A stretch of DNA of 37,820 bases from Dysgonamonadaceae bacterium (GCA_031263685.1 JAISFI010000021.1:1-37820); one strand, 5' to 3'; counted from the first letter of the stretch, positions 7,587-13,933 are shown. Notes: generated by a model from the sequence alone, not told the origin. A program made the numbers and translations.

Positions 7587-8495
7587 TTAATATGTTTCTA
7601 TTTTTTCTTCTAATTTAAATTCAATGCCTTCGGGAAGCTGTGAGTAGTCTACTCTTTCCAGAAAGTCGATAAATGCTTCCTGTGTTATTCTGTCATAGCA
7701 ACTCCCGCTTTTCCAATTAAATACGGCTGTGTTGCTGTGATTGTAATAGATAAAATTATCGTCGGACAGGCCGGATTTCACCACATACAGACGTATCTGT
7801 AACTCGTTCCGGATTTTTTCAATTTTTCTTTGGGCTTCTGCGTTTAATTCGGCAATTCGTTTTTGTTTCTTTGCTTCCCGTGCCGACAACGCCCTGTTCT
7901 GTATTTGTTCCGGTGAGTAATAGCCTGCATCAATGCGGCTTTGGATAAGTGTTTTTGTTTGTTCGGAGAGCGGGGCAATGTTATTTTTTATTGAATTTGC
8001 TTTAAACGTTTGGCCGGTTAAGTCCTCCAAAATTTGGATTGCTTCCTGCGCTTCCTTCTCCCATTTTGCAACAATGCCAAGTGCATACAGCTGGTAATGA
8101 AGTATGTCCTTATCGTCGCAAGCGGACAGTACGGCAAATTCTTCGTCACTGATGCGCAAATATGCTTTGGCTGAATCGGATGTTTTTTTGCCGGACTGAT
8201 AATTTTGAATATGGTAGAATCCGTTTTCGACGGCATACATCGGAACACCCCGGTAATCGCTTAAATGCAGGTCGGCAAATATTTTAAACTCCGGCCAGTG
8301 CTTCAATATTTCTTCGTGACAGCAACCGCTACCAACTGTTTCGTAGTGGTCGTGTTGCATTTCGTATATGTGGGCCGTTAATCCAAAGTCCTGAATACCG
8401 TTATTATGATCGTCACTCAGGCAGATTTTCACCGTAATTTTCTCTCCCTCAAAAAGTTTTGTTGTTGAATAATGAAGTCCTTTTGTTTTTGTCAT
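7587..8495 (-). CDS. Unknown phage protein with HEEI...DLHLSDYRG motif
   Basis: The product is 302 aa. The segment around residues 58-95 (CCHEEILKHWPEFKIF, then DLHLSDYRGVPMYAVENG) contains conserved-looking His, Asp and Gly positions. I recall similar wording in uncharacterised proteins of phages and actinobacteria, which may hint at an enzyme or metal site. A helical basic segment (about 200-235) follows, then a C-terminal beta-rich part. Function unknown. Confidence 0.7.
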   Translation of the reverse strand: MTKTKGLHYSTTKLFEGEKITVKICLSDDHNNGIQDFGLTAHIYEMQHDHYETVGSGCCHEEILKHWPEFKIFADLHLSDYRGVPMYAVENGFYHIQNYQSGKKTSDSAKAYLRISDEEFAVLSACDDKDILHYQLYALGIVAKWEKEAQEAIQILEDLTGQTFKANSIKNNIAPLSEQTKTLIQSRIDAGYYSPEQIQNRALSAREAKKQKRIAELNAEAQRKIEKIRNELQIRLYVVKSGLSDDNFIYYNHSNTAVFNWKSGSCYDRITQEAFIDFLERVDYSQLPEGIEFKLEEKIETY

Positions 8496-8507
8496 ATATT
8501 CGCCCCG

Positions 8508-8538
8508 TGTACGGCGGGGGCTTGAATTTTCCCGTACA
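8508..8538. repeat. Short inverted repeat between leftward genes
   Basis: TGTACGG (8508-8514) and CCGTACA (8532-8538) form 7-bp arms, and CCCCG/CGGGG can pair inside the left part. It sits in the 50-bp gap upstream of the 7587-8495 gene. It could be a processing site or a weak terminator; there is no T-tail. Confidence 0.35.
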
Positions 8539-8544
8539 TGTTTG

Positions 8545-8766
8545 TTATTTGTCCCAGTTTCCCAGTCTTTCGTAAATTGTGTTGATGTTCCCCCTTACCC
8601 TGTCTGGGTGAAGAAGTTGTGTGAACATTTTAACAATTTCTTCGTTGCTCATTTTGTCGATTTTCTCTTTCAAAGCCTCAATACCGGCAAAGAGATACAG
8701 GGACACAAGCGGCCCCTCCGCCATCAGGTCTTTGATGACAGAATCCAAATTTTTATACTGTTTCAT
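8545..8766 (-). CDS. Small helical protein, tandem copy A
   Basis: The product is 73 aa. It aligns without gaps to the neighbouring 8768-8989 product, with about 48 of 73 residues identical (66%). Shared segments are GPLVS-x-YL, LKEKID and QLLHPDR. Only one base separates the two genes, a clear tandem duplication. The family is not recognised; the pattern is all-helical. Confidence 0.75.
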   Translation of the reverse strand: MKQYKNLDSVIKDLMAEGPLVSLYLFAGIEALKEKIDKMSNEEIVKMFTQLLHPDRVRGNINTIYERLGNWDK

Positions 8767-8767
8767 A

Positions 8768-8989
8768 TTATTTATCCCAGCTTTTTATTTTTTTGTAGAT
8801 TTCGTTGATATTACACCTTATCCTGTCGGGATGAAGAAGTTGTGGGAACATTTCAGCAATTTCTTCTTCGCTCATTGTGTCGATTTTTTCTTTCAAAACC
8901 TTGATTCCGGCACAGAGATACATAGACACAAGTGGACCTCCCCACGTCAGATTTTTGATTTTGGGGTCTAAAATTTCATACTGTTTCAT
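8768..8989 (-). CDS. Small helical protein, tandem copy B
   Basis: The product is 73 aa, a paralogue of the 8545-8766 product (see that entry for the comparison). Differences cluster in residues 5-17 and at the C-terminus, while LKEKID, EEI and QLLHPDR are kept, which suggests that both copies are under selection. It starts one base after the stop of the 8991-9215 gene. Function unknown. Confidence 0.75.
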   Translation of the reverse strand: MKQYEILDPKIKNLTWGGPLVSMYLCAGIKVLKEKIDTMSEEEIAEMFPQLLHPDRIRCNINEIYKKIKSWDK

Positions 8990-8990
8990 G

Positions 8991-9215
8991 CTATTTATTG
9001 TTAAAATGTCGCTTTACTAATCCTTCGAGATACATAGAGTTAAACCAATACCAAATTTCAATCTGAGAAGTTCCTGCTTCCCAAATATAGAAATCAACGG
9101 AGAGGCAATATTCGCCGGTGTCATCGAAGTCAAATGGTACATGTTGTAGCTCATCCCATATTTTATCAAGCTGTTCATCACAAAAAAGTCTCCTTAGCTT
9201 TTCCCTGTTCTCCAT
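8991..9215 (-). CDS. Small conserved mobile-element protein (DFYIWEAGT motif)
   Basis: The product is 74 aa. It starts MENREKLRRLFCDEQLDKIWDEL and contains DFYIWEAGTSQIEIWYWF. I recall this combination from uncharacterised small proteins on Bacteroides mobile elements. It probably forms a compact helical and aromatic domain. No function is known. Confidence 0.7.
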   Translation of the reverse strand: MENREKLRRLFCDEQLDKIWDELQHVPFDFDDTGEYCLSVDFYIWEAGTSQIEIWYWFNSMYLEGLVKRHFNNK

Positions 9216-9216
9216 A

Positions 9217-9954
9217 TTATTGCTTTGCTTTTACGAATTTCCCATCTTTCAGGCAGTACCACGTGTCGGGCAAAATGTTGACGTAATCAACTGCCGATGC
9301 TGCAAAATCAATGATATTTCCGTCATTGTCCCGGTTAACAAGTATCAGTACAGACCCTTCACCACCTTTCACTCTGCCGCCGGTGGAAGATATAGCTACC
9401 CCGTTTTTCTTTACGGAGGCAGCACCGCGATCGCCTGCGTTGGCAGCACCGCGATCGCCTGCGTTGGCAGCACCGCGATTGCCTGCGTTGGCAGCACCGC
9501 GATTGCCTGCGTAGGCAGCACCGCGATCGCCTGCGTTGGCAGCACCGTAATCGCCTGCGTTGGCAGCACCGTAATTGCCTGCGTCGTTTGTATCAGCCGA
9601 TTCTATTTTGGATTTGAAGCCAAAATTTTCAAAGAAAGTAGAGACAGCGATTTTACAGATATGAACAATACTGATTTCGGTTTTTACAAACAGGCGCTTT
9701 GCTACCCTTTTGGAATCACCCTCTTTTTCGTCCGATACTTCATTGGCTTCTACTTCGCAAAAGCGATTCCCGTTTCCGGCTGGATAGTGGTTGAAAATGT
9801 CGTGCGGGTTTTCGCAGAAGTGCAGGCCGCTGTTGCAGAGAGAAATTTTTTCTTCGCGTTCATCTTTGCCGAGAGTGTACTGTTTGTCCCGGCATTTCAA
9901 ATCTTTGTTGAACCCCTTAAACCCTTTTACGGGCCAATCTTTTTCTTTTTCCAT
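9217..9954 (-). CDS. DUF7666-like protein with octapeptide repeats
   Basis: The product is 245 aa from the ATG at 9952-9954. I chose this start because the family begins near here (KGFKGFNKDLKCRDKQYTLG); the upstream extension runs through structured non-coding DNA. The N-terminal domain with GLHFCENPHDIFNHYP matches phage proteins annotated as DUF7666. The middle holds seven near-identical units of the type G-D/N-R/Y-G-A-A-N-A. The C-terminal part (GVAISSTGGRVKGGEGSVL) would continue as beta structure. The repeats look like a pentapeptide- or solenoid-type beta stack. Function unknown. The start codon lies just downstream of a hairpin-rich gap. Confidence 0.75.
   Translation of the reverse strand: MEKEKDWPVKGFKGFNKDLKCRDKQYTLGKDEREEKISLCNSGLHFCENPHDIFNHYPAGNGNRFCEVEANEVSDEKEGDSKRVAKRLFVKTEISIVHICKIAVSTFFENFGFKSKIESADTNDAGNYGAANAGDYGAANAGDRGAAYAGNRGAANAGNRGAANAGDRGAANAGDRGAASVKKNGVAISSTGGRVKGGEGSVLILVNRDNDGNIIDFAASAVDYVNILPDTWYCLKDGKFVKAKQ
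9419..9586. repeat. Seven 24-bp tandem repeats inside a gene
   Basis: Units of 24 bp starting GCAGCACC begin at 9419 and repeat seven times with one to three substitutions, mostly at GAT/GAC/TAA-type positions. They encode the octapeptide repeats of the 9217-9954 protein. The near identity suggests recent expansion, and the copy number is likely to vary between relatives. Confidence 0.95.
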
Positions 9955-9998
9955 GACTTTTCTTTTTATGAATATATTAGTTCCGTTTATTGATTTGT

Positions 9999-10172
9999 GG
10001 AGCGCTGGAATTGAATCCGGGTACCATGTTTCAGTATCGCGCCCCTTTTTCACAGTCAGGTTTTGGCTAAAAAGGAGTTTACAAAACCTGCGTCCGTTTC
10101 TATCCTCGCGGACAAATCCGGTCGTCTAATTACATGAGTAGAGTTGGCGTTTGCATTGGTGACGCCAATTTT
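9999..10172. other. Hairpin-rich gap, possible structured RNA or decayed tRNA
   Basis: No gene fits in 9955-10175. On the minus strand there are, in order: TTGGCGT/ACGCCAA (7 bp; plus-strand coordinates about 10144-10168), GTCCG/CGGAC, AGGTTTTG/CAAAACCT (8 bp, about 10057-10088), and GGGGCGC/GCGCTCC (10039-10045 with 9999-10005; 7 bp with one wobble). The last encloses TTCAATT, which fits the tRNA T-loop consensus, and ends in CCA-CAA, but the D-arm and anticodon arm are absent. On the plus strand the outer hairpins have T-tails (TTTTTG, TTTTTC). It may be a structured leader of the 9217-9954 gene or a tRNA remnant. Confidence 0.35.
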
Positions 10173-10175
10173 TGA

Positions 10176-10484
10176 TTATTCGTCTGTTTCCTCACGTTCA
10201 ATTGTGTCCATTGCCTGAATAAGAGCGTTCGTGAAAACAGGAATCAGTGCCGGGATTTTTATAAAAAGTGCTGTTATGTTTTCAAGTACGGAGAGTGCTT
10301 TTCCCGTTACGCTTTCAAGATGATATGTTTCGCCTTCTTCTGTTTCGTATGCCGCTACGCACAAAAAGCAAGCGTTACCTCCGTTAGCTTGTTCGGCGTT
10401 TACTGCATCCTCCATACGCATACTGACTTTTACCAAATCTCCGCCAGGTTTCATGATGTCGTGTAATGTTTCTTTTGTTTTCAT
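10176..10484 (-). CDS. Hypothetical phage protein
   Basis: The product is 102 aa. A beta-type N-terminal domain (ACFLCVAAYETEEGETYHLES) is followed by a helical, hydrophobic C-terminal half (ALSVLENITALFIKIPALIPVFTNALIQAMD), which could be amphipathic. The start overlaps the upstream gene's stop by 4 bp (ATGA), so it is coupled to the beta-repeat protein. Family unknown. Confidence 0.65.
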   Translation of the reverse strand: MKTKETLHDIMKPGGDLVKVSMRMEDAVNAEQANGGNACFLCVAAYETEEGETYHLESVTGKALSVLENITALFIKIPALIPVFTNALIQAMDTIEREETDE

Positions 10485-11149
10485 ATTTCTTTGATTATAG
10501 TGATGTTGTCTTTTTCTTCTGTTTCAGACCGGGAGACTTTCTCAAATCTGATGTTATCGGAAGCATACTTTACGGTATCGCTTTCGCGTATTCTGTAAAT
10601 AGCGTTATCGTTTAATTTACATCCGATATTGTAGTAAGAAGTTACGTAGGCATTGTCCCACGCCTCTACGGTTGTACTGTACCACGCCTTTACGATTGCA
10701 TTGTTATATGCCCTTACGGTTCCATTGTTACGTACCTCTACGGTTGCATTGTCCCGCGCCTCTACGGTTGCATTGCCCCACATCTTTACGTTTGCTCTGT
10801 CATACGCCCTTACAGTTCCATTGTCACATGCCCCTACGACTGTATTGTTATATGCCCTTACGGTTCCATTGCCACGTACCTCTACGGTTGCATTGCCACA
10901 TACAAGTAAAAAACCGTGGTTAACATTCACATTGCAGTAGATTTGATTTGTATTAAACCGGTATTTATTGGCCGCAATCAAAGAGGCGTCTATAACTTCA
11001 TAGGATACCGCAAAAGTGAAGTTGTCTTTGATAACCCGCATCAGTTCGCGAAAGTTTTTGGACTGACAGGCGCGCCGGTATTCATCGGTACAGGCGTTGG
11101 CTTCTTTTGCCCGCCGGAGAATCTCGTTTTTAAATTCATTAAATCTCAT
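10481..11149 (-). CDS. Beta-solenoid-like repeat protein
   Basis: The product is 222 aa. The N-terminal 80 residues are helical (NEILRRAKEANACTDEYRRA). Residues 86-173 consist of eleven octapeptides of the form N-x-T-V-x-A-x-x (for example NATVEARD, NGTVRAYN, NATVEVRN), expected to stack as a beta helix. Similar N/T/V/A repeats occur in uncharacterised proteins of Bacteroides phages and mobile elements. The C-terminal tail is charged. This is the second octapeptide-repeat protein within 2 kb and is unrelated in repeat sequence to the first (9217-9954). Function unknown; beta-solenoids often bind partners or act as structural mimics. Confidence 0.75.
   Translation of the reverse strand: MRFNEFKNEILRRAKEANACTDEYRRACQSKNFRELMRVIKDNFTFAVSYEVIDASLIAANKYRFNTNQIYCNVNVNHGFLLVCGNATVEVRGNGTVRAYNNTVVGACDNGTVRAYDRANVKMWGNATVEARDNATVEVRNNGTVRAYNNAIVKAWYSTTVEAWDNAYVTSYYNIGCKLNDNAIYRIRESDTVKYASDNIRFEKVSRSETEEKDNITIIKEI
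10631..10894. repeat. Eleven degenerate 24-bp tandem repeats inside a gene
   Basis: This DNA encodes the eleven octapeptides of the 10481-11149 protein. Units are more diverged than those at 9419-9586. On the plus strand they read as recurring TACGGTT-x-CATTG-type blocks. Confidence 0.9.
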
Positions 11150-11171
11150 GTTGTTTGTATTTCTTAAATTA

Positions 11172-11357
11172 TTAAAATAATCTGTTTTTAATGCCTTTCA
11201 TCCAGCCTTTCCGGTCGGCATATATAAAAAGGATTGAGGATGCACAAAACCAGCCAAATATTAGCATAACCGCCCAAAATTTGGTGTATTCTGTATTTGT
11301 ACACACAAGGATGCAAAGACTGAGCATCCAGTTCGCTAAAATTATTTTTGCTTTCAT
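11172..11357 (-). CDS. Small two-helix membrane protein
   Basis: The product is 61 aa from the ATG at 11355-11357, chosen because it starts the first hydrophobic helix (MKAKIILANWMLSLCILVC). A second helix (FWAVMLIFGWFCASSILFIY) and a basic tail (ADRKGWMKGIKNRLF) follow. This fits a small inner-membrane phage protein. I recall similar two-helix proteins ending in ADRRGWMK from Bacteroides elements. Function unknown; a holin is possible but not supported by context. Confidence 0.65.
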   Translation of the reverse strand: MKAKIILANWMLSLCILVCTNTEYTKFWAVMLIFGWFCASSILFIYADRKGWMKGIKNRLF

Positions 11358-11368
11358 GTTTAATGTTT

Positions 11369-12316
11369 TTAATTGTTCCAAGATGTGCCGCAAGACAGGC
11401 ATTTAAAGCCACACGGAAATTCGTTAATGTATTCTACGTTCTGGTGACGGGTGATGTTCATGTCATTCAGTGTACAGCCACCGTTTTTGAAAGTTTTTGC
11501 GTATTCGGCCTGCTGCTTCAGGTATGCGCCGTTTTTGCTGACGGGGAACGCTGTTTTCTTTTTTAACGGACTGTGGCTTAGCTGGAATGAAGTACGTTTA
11601 CACCAGTCGTCGGGCATGTCACATATATCGTATGTGTACGAATATCGAACGCATTTGTCGATAAAGAGATTTTCCCTGCTGAAGGGCAAATCCAGGTTAA
11701 GTTCTACGGTGCAGTCGGCTCCGGTTCCGTCGCTGGAATCAACTATTGCGACGCAGCATTTTCCCTTGAACGAAATTGTTTGAAAGTCTTTAGCTTCGTC
11801 TATAAGGTCGCTTACTGTGGCTGTGAAATAGATGCGCAGTTCGCCGCCATCGCTTGCTTCGTCGATCATGTATTGAAGCTCGCTGTCTGTGTCGTTGCTG
11901 TTTTTCGGTTTCAGCACTTTTTTTATTTTGCGCAGAATTTTTTCTTTGAGTTCCGGATCGCAGGAGTGGCCGTCGACCAGGTCAAGGAAATAGAAAAATA
12001 CCGTGTTGCCGGTGTTTTTCAATAATTTTTCTGCTGGAGAGGACGTGTCGTGGTCATGCAACCATTCTATGAATTTATCTTCGTTCTTTTCGTATTCCGC
12101 CAAAAGTCCGTCGGCTTCCATTACATCGCGGATTTCATCCAGGTATAGCTGTTCCGGGAAATCCCAGAAATCCGGTGCTTTTTCTGCTATTGGGGAAAGG
12201 GTGTTTTCCTGGATGCACTGCTGCAAAAGATCGGAGTGTTTTTGCAAATTGTCGTTTCGGTCGACGTCATAGAGTTCGACACAGCCCGGCATATAGTTTT
12301 CGATATTCTTTTCCAT
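11369..12316 (-). CDS. Unknown acidic protein, C-terminal CxxC
   Basis: The product is 315 aa from the ATG at 12314-12316 (MEKNIENYMPGCVELYD). The longer open frame overlaps the DUF4120-like gene and is not used. Residues 1-150 are acidic and helical. About 180-250 looks beta-rich (ELRIYFTATVSDLIDEAKDF, CTVELNLDLPF). The C-terminus ends with CGFKCLSCGTSW, a possible zinc knuckle, preceded by NGGCTLNDMNITRHQN. No family recognised. Confidence 0.7.
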   Translation of the reverse strand: MEKNIENYMPGCVELYDVDRNDNLQKHSDLLQQCIQENTLSPIAEKAPDFWDFPEQLYLDEIRDVMEADGLLAEYEKNEDKFIEWLHDHDTSSPAEKLLKNTGNTVFFYFLDLVDGHSCDPELKEKILRKIKKVLKPKNSNDTDSELQYMIDEASDGGELRIYFTATVSDLIDEAKDFQTISFKGKCCVAIVDSSDGTGADCTVELNLDLPFSRENLFIDKCVRYSYTYDICDMPDDWCKRTSFQLSHSPLKKKTAFPVSKNGAYLKQQAEYAKTFKNGGCTLNDMNITRHQNVEYINEFPCGFKCLSCGTSWNN

Positions 12317-12329
12317 ATTTTTACTGTTT

Positions 12330-12638
12330 TCAGGTGTGAATTTGCCAGCCTTTGGAGGCTTTAATCTGGAAAGCTCCGGAATTGTCGGGCGTTCCATGAT
12401 ACAGGATGCCGCCAACAATGCCTTCGCTTCCATCAATGAGTATTTGGCGAAAAAGGAAAGAGTACGGCGCATGGTCGGCATACAGGTATATTAAGCATGG
12501 GTACGATCTGTTGTGTTCCCACGCTTTCAAGTGATTGATACATTCCTTTAGCGTTTTGTCGCCGGAATTTTCGGCAAATTCAAGCGCTTTACGGAGTTCT
12601 TCTTCGCATTTGATTTTCACTGTGCGCCTCCTTTCCAT
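12330..12638 (-). CDS. DUF4120-like protein
   Basis: The product is 102 aa from the ATG. A GTG start at 12618-12620 may be the real one: it has a good Shine-Dalgarno (AAGGAGG, 6 nt upstream), its GTGA overlaps the upstream stop, and the family starts near KIKCEEEL. The segments DKTLKECINHLKAWE, APYSFLF, GIVGGILYHGTPD and the ending GWQIHT match the Bacteroidetes family DUF4120. Function unknown. The gene overlaps the upstream one by up to 22 bp. Confidence 0.8.
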   Translation of the reverse strand: MERRRTVKIKCEEELRKALEFAENSGDKTLKECINHLKAWEHNRSYPCLIYLYADHAPYSFLFRQILIDGSEGIVGGILYHGTPDNSGAFQIKASKGWQIHT

Positions 12639-12874
12639 GAAATTTTTTCGTTTTCCAGTACCGGCAGCACATCTTTTTGCTGCAATACGTCGGCCAGTTC
12701 GAGGAGGCGGTAATACTGATCCTCGCCGATTTCACCGTTTACCAGCGCCAATTCGACGGCGGTAACGGTTTCGGTGTACTTTGCGTTCTGTATCATTTCA
12801 TTTACTTTCGACGCGGAATATATGCCGCATGACAAGGTGAGCGATAATGCCACCAAAATTTTTAAGCTTTTCAT
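12617..12874 (-). CDS. Small exported or membrane-anchored protein
   Basis: The product is 85 aa. The N-terminus MKSLKILVALSLTLSCGIYSA is a signal peptide or anchor, with a Cys at residue 16 that could be a lipobox cysteine (TLSC is suboptimal). The rest is a short helical domain (NGEIGEDQYYRLLELADVLQ). The 5' end overlaps the 12798-13136 gene by 77 bp in another frame. Function unknown. Confidence 0.65.
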   Translation of the reverse strand: MKSLKILVALSLTLSCGIYSASKVNEMIQNAKYTETVTAVELALVNGEIGEDQYYRLLELADVLQQKDVLPVLENEKISWKGGAQ

Positions 12875-13136
12875 TTTGTTGTTTGGGATTTTTACCGTTA
12901 TATAATTCTTTTGCGCGCTTTACCAGCGCGTTTTGGTAGGGGGTGTCCAGTTCGGAATAGAATTTTTCCGCACTTCCGTAGCCGTTGTTCCAGTACCGGC
13001 TTTCCATCCATTTCCCCCAAAAATGGTCGGCCAGATTCGGGGGAAAAATTCTCTCGCACTCGCTTTTACTCCACGCGTTCCACATGTAGTAGAAAAAGGT
13101 AGTGACGTCATTTTTTTTCATTTTTTTCATTGTCAT
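12798..13136 (-). CDS. Hypothetical phage protein
   Basis: The product is 112 aa. MKKNDVTTFFYYMWNAWSKSEC and HFWGKWMESRYWNNGYG give an aromatic helical core, similar to what I recall from unnamed Bacteroides phage proteins. The exact start is uncertain among three nearby Met codons (13136, 13130, 13121). The start overlaps a 40-aa upstream frame, and the last 26 codons overlap the 12617-12874 gene. Such stacking is unusual even for this compact block. Confidence 0.65.
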   Translation of the reverse strand: MTMKKMKKNDVTTFFYYMWNAWSKSECERIFPPNLADHFWGKWMESRYWNNGYGSAEKFYSELDTPYQNALVKRAKELYNGKNPKQQNEKLKNFGGIIAHLVMRHIFRVESK

Positions 13137-13230
13137 TTGTTTTTGACGGGTAAATTATTTCGCCGCTGGCGTTGCATGTGATTACATGCTCGTATAATTT
13201 CCTGTCGTGTAATACGATTTTACCGGCCAT
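13108..13230 (-). CDS. Tiny hypothetical protein
   Basis: The product is 40 aa and starts MAGKIVLHDRKLYEHVI; this frame was read directly from the sequence. Its ATG shares a base with the stop of the upstream 13230-13376 gene (TAATG), which suggests coupling. It ends in a Lys/Glu/Asn tail overlapping the next gene. The first 30 residues look like a real small beta domain; the tail is low complexity. Confidence 0.45.
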   Translation of the reverse strand: MAGKIVLHDRKLYEHVITCNASGEIIYPSKTNDNEKNEKK

Positions 13231-13376
13231 TAAGCGTTAATTCTTTGGTATTTGCCGGACAGTAATACGGCTCGTTCCCATGCCGTAAATGTGATTCTTT
13301 GGGCGCTTTTGTTGCGGGACAGGGTGCCGTCGGGGGTCGCGCTGCAAATTTTTTCTGCGTTTCTTTTTCGTTTCAT
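13230..13376 (-). CDS. Tiny basic protein
   Basis: The product is 48 aa from the ATG at 13374-13376 (MKRKRNAEKICSATPDG). I chose this start because the upstream part of the open frame reads like non-coding DNA and this ATG has the A-rich leader used across the window. The product is very basic, ending AVLLSGKYQRINA. It may bind nucleic acid; no family is recognised. Confidence 0.5.
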   Translation of the reverse strand: MKRKRNAEKICSATPDGTLSRNKSAQRITFTAWERAVLLSGKYQRINA

Positions 13377-13521
13377 ACTTTTAAAATTTAGATTGTTAAT
13401 ATTGATTGTTTTGAAGCTCCGGTTTTCGCCGGAAATTTTGTTTTTATTTCGCATTTCATTGGAGTGGTTTGCGCACCAAAATTCACCAAAATTCGCCCTT
13501 TTTACCGGCGTTTTGGAGATT

Positions 13522-13803
13522 TTACAGAAGTTCCACCTTGATAAATTTAAGGCTAAATCCTTCCGGCAAAACGGTCGTCCCTTCCGGCAAACGTCCCCCT
13601 TGCAATTGGGCGACATACAGAATGTCCCCCTTTTCAAGGATTATGTTCTTTCGGTTGCATGTAACCCCTAATATTGCGGCTGTATCGGCGTGCCCTACAC
13701 AGCTTTCCGCTTCTGCTGGGAATGTTTCAACCTCCAGCATTTTCACCGAACACGGCGCTTTCACCATTTGCAGCGAAAACGCGTTTGCTAAATATGTCTT
13801 CAT
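13522..13803 (-). CDS. DUF1874 protein, AcrIII-1-type ring nuclease
   Basis: The product is 93 aa from the ATG at 13801-13803 (MKTYLANAFSLQM), the exact start expected for DUF1874. It keeps the family landmarks: YLANAFS near the N-terminus, GH at 37-38 followed by DT, LEKGD-x-LYVAQ (57-66) and RLPEG (71-75). In the archaeal-virus member SIRV1 gp29 the GH histidine (His47) is the catalytic residue of AcrIII-1, which cleaves cyclic tetra-adenylate and disarms type III CRISPR defence; the RL-x-EG segment is also near the active site. Here the counterparts are His38, Arg71 and Glu74. At 93 residues it is slightly shorter than archaeal homologues (about 110). The family call is firm. The anti-CRISPR role in this phage is inference. 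Confidence 0.9.
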   Translation of the reverse strand: MKTYLANAFSLQMVKAPCSVKMLEVETFPAEAESCVGHADTAAILGVTCNRKNIILEKGDILYVAQLQGGRLPEGTTVLPEGFSLKFIKVELL

Positions 13804-13810
13804 CTTTTTA

Positions 13811-13845
13811 CTCCGCCCGTGCCGGAGATTTGCTTTTCGCACGGG
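13811..13845 (-). promoter_or_regulatory. Two mutually exclusive leader hairpins before the DUF1874 gene
   Basis: In the leftward mRNA, CCCGUGC (complement of 13839-13845) can pair with GCACGGG (complement of 13816-13822; 7 bp). Alternatively CUCCG (13823-13827) can pair with CGGAG (13811-13815; 5 bp, 7-nt loop). CGGAG lies 8 nt before the ATG and could act as ribosome-binding sequence, so one fold would hide it and the other free it. The pairing is seen; a switching role is inference. On the plus strand the first hairpin has a T-run behind it and could instead act as a terminator. Confidence 0.4.
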
Positions 13846-13860
13846 TGTTTTTTATATTTG
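13829..13860 (+). promoter_or_regulatory. Possible rightward promoter
   Basis: TTTG (13829-13832), 20 bp, TATATTTG (13853-13860) matches the Bacteroidetes consensus exactly. It points right, toward the 13881-13909 hairpin and antisense to the 13934-14407 gene. No rightward gene follows, so it would make a short or antisense RNA, or be a chance match. Confidence 0.3.
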
Positions 13861-13880
13861 TCTTCCATTTGTACGGGCAT

Positions 13881-13909
13881 AAAAAACCGCCGTTACAGCA
13901 TAACGACGG
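13881..13909 (-). terminator. Rho-independent terminator
   Basis: On the minus strand CCGTCGTTA pairs with TAACGGCGG (9 bp, one wobble, 5-nt loop), followed by TTTTTT (13881-13886). It lies 25 bp after the stop of the 13934-14407 gene and separates it from the DUF1874 gene. Confidence 0.85.
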
Positions 13910-13933
13910 CGAATTTTACCGCTTGGATGTGGG

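Noticed and set aside
9419-9586. CRISPR-like array
   Set aside because: Units are contiguous with no spacers, in frame with an octapeptide repeat, and no cas genes are nearby.
9118-9993. 291-aa rightward open frame
   Set aside because: It is the reverse-strand shadow of the DUF7666-like repeat gene; its GSTAIACV repeats are just the 24-bp repeats read backwards.
9999-10045. Genuine tRNA gene on the minus strand
   Set aside because: The acceptor-like stem and T-loop-like TTCAATT are present, but the T-stem pairs poorly and there is no D-arm or anticodon arm in the 33 nt between.
13377-13637. N-terminal extension of the 48-aa basic protein and overlap with the DUF1874 gene
   Set aside because: The extension lies antiparallel in frame phase to a well-supported gene and crosses a non-coding stretch with a CCGG hairpin; the ATG at 13376 has a better leader.
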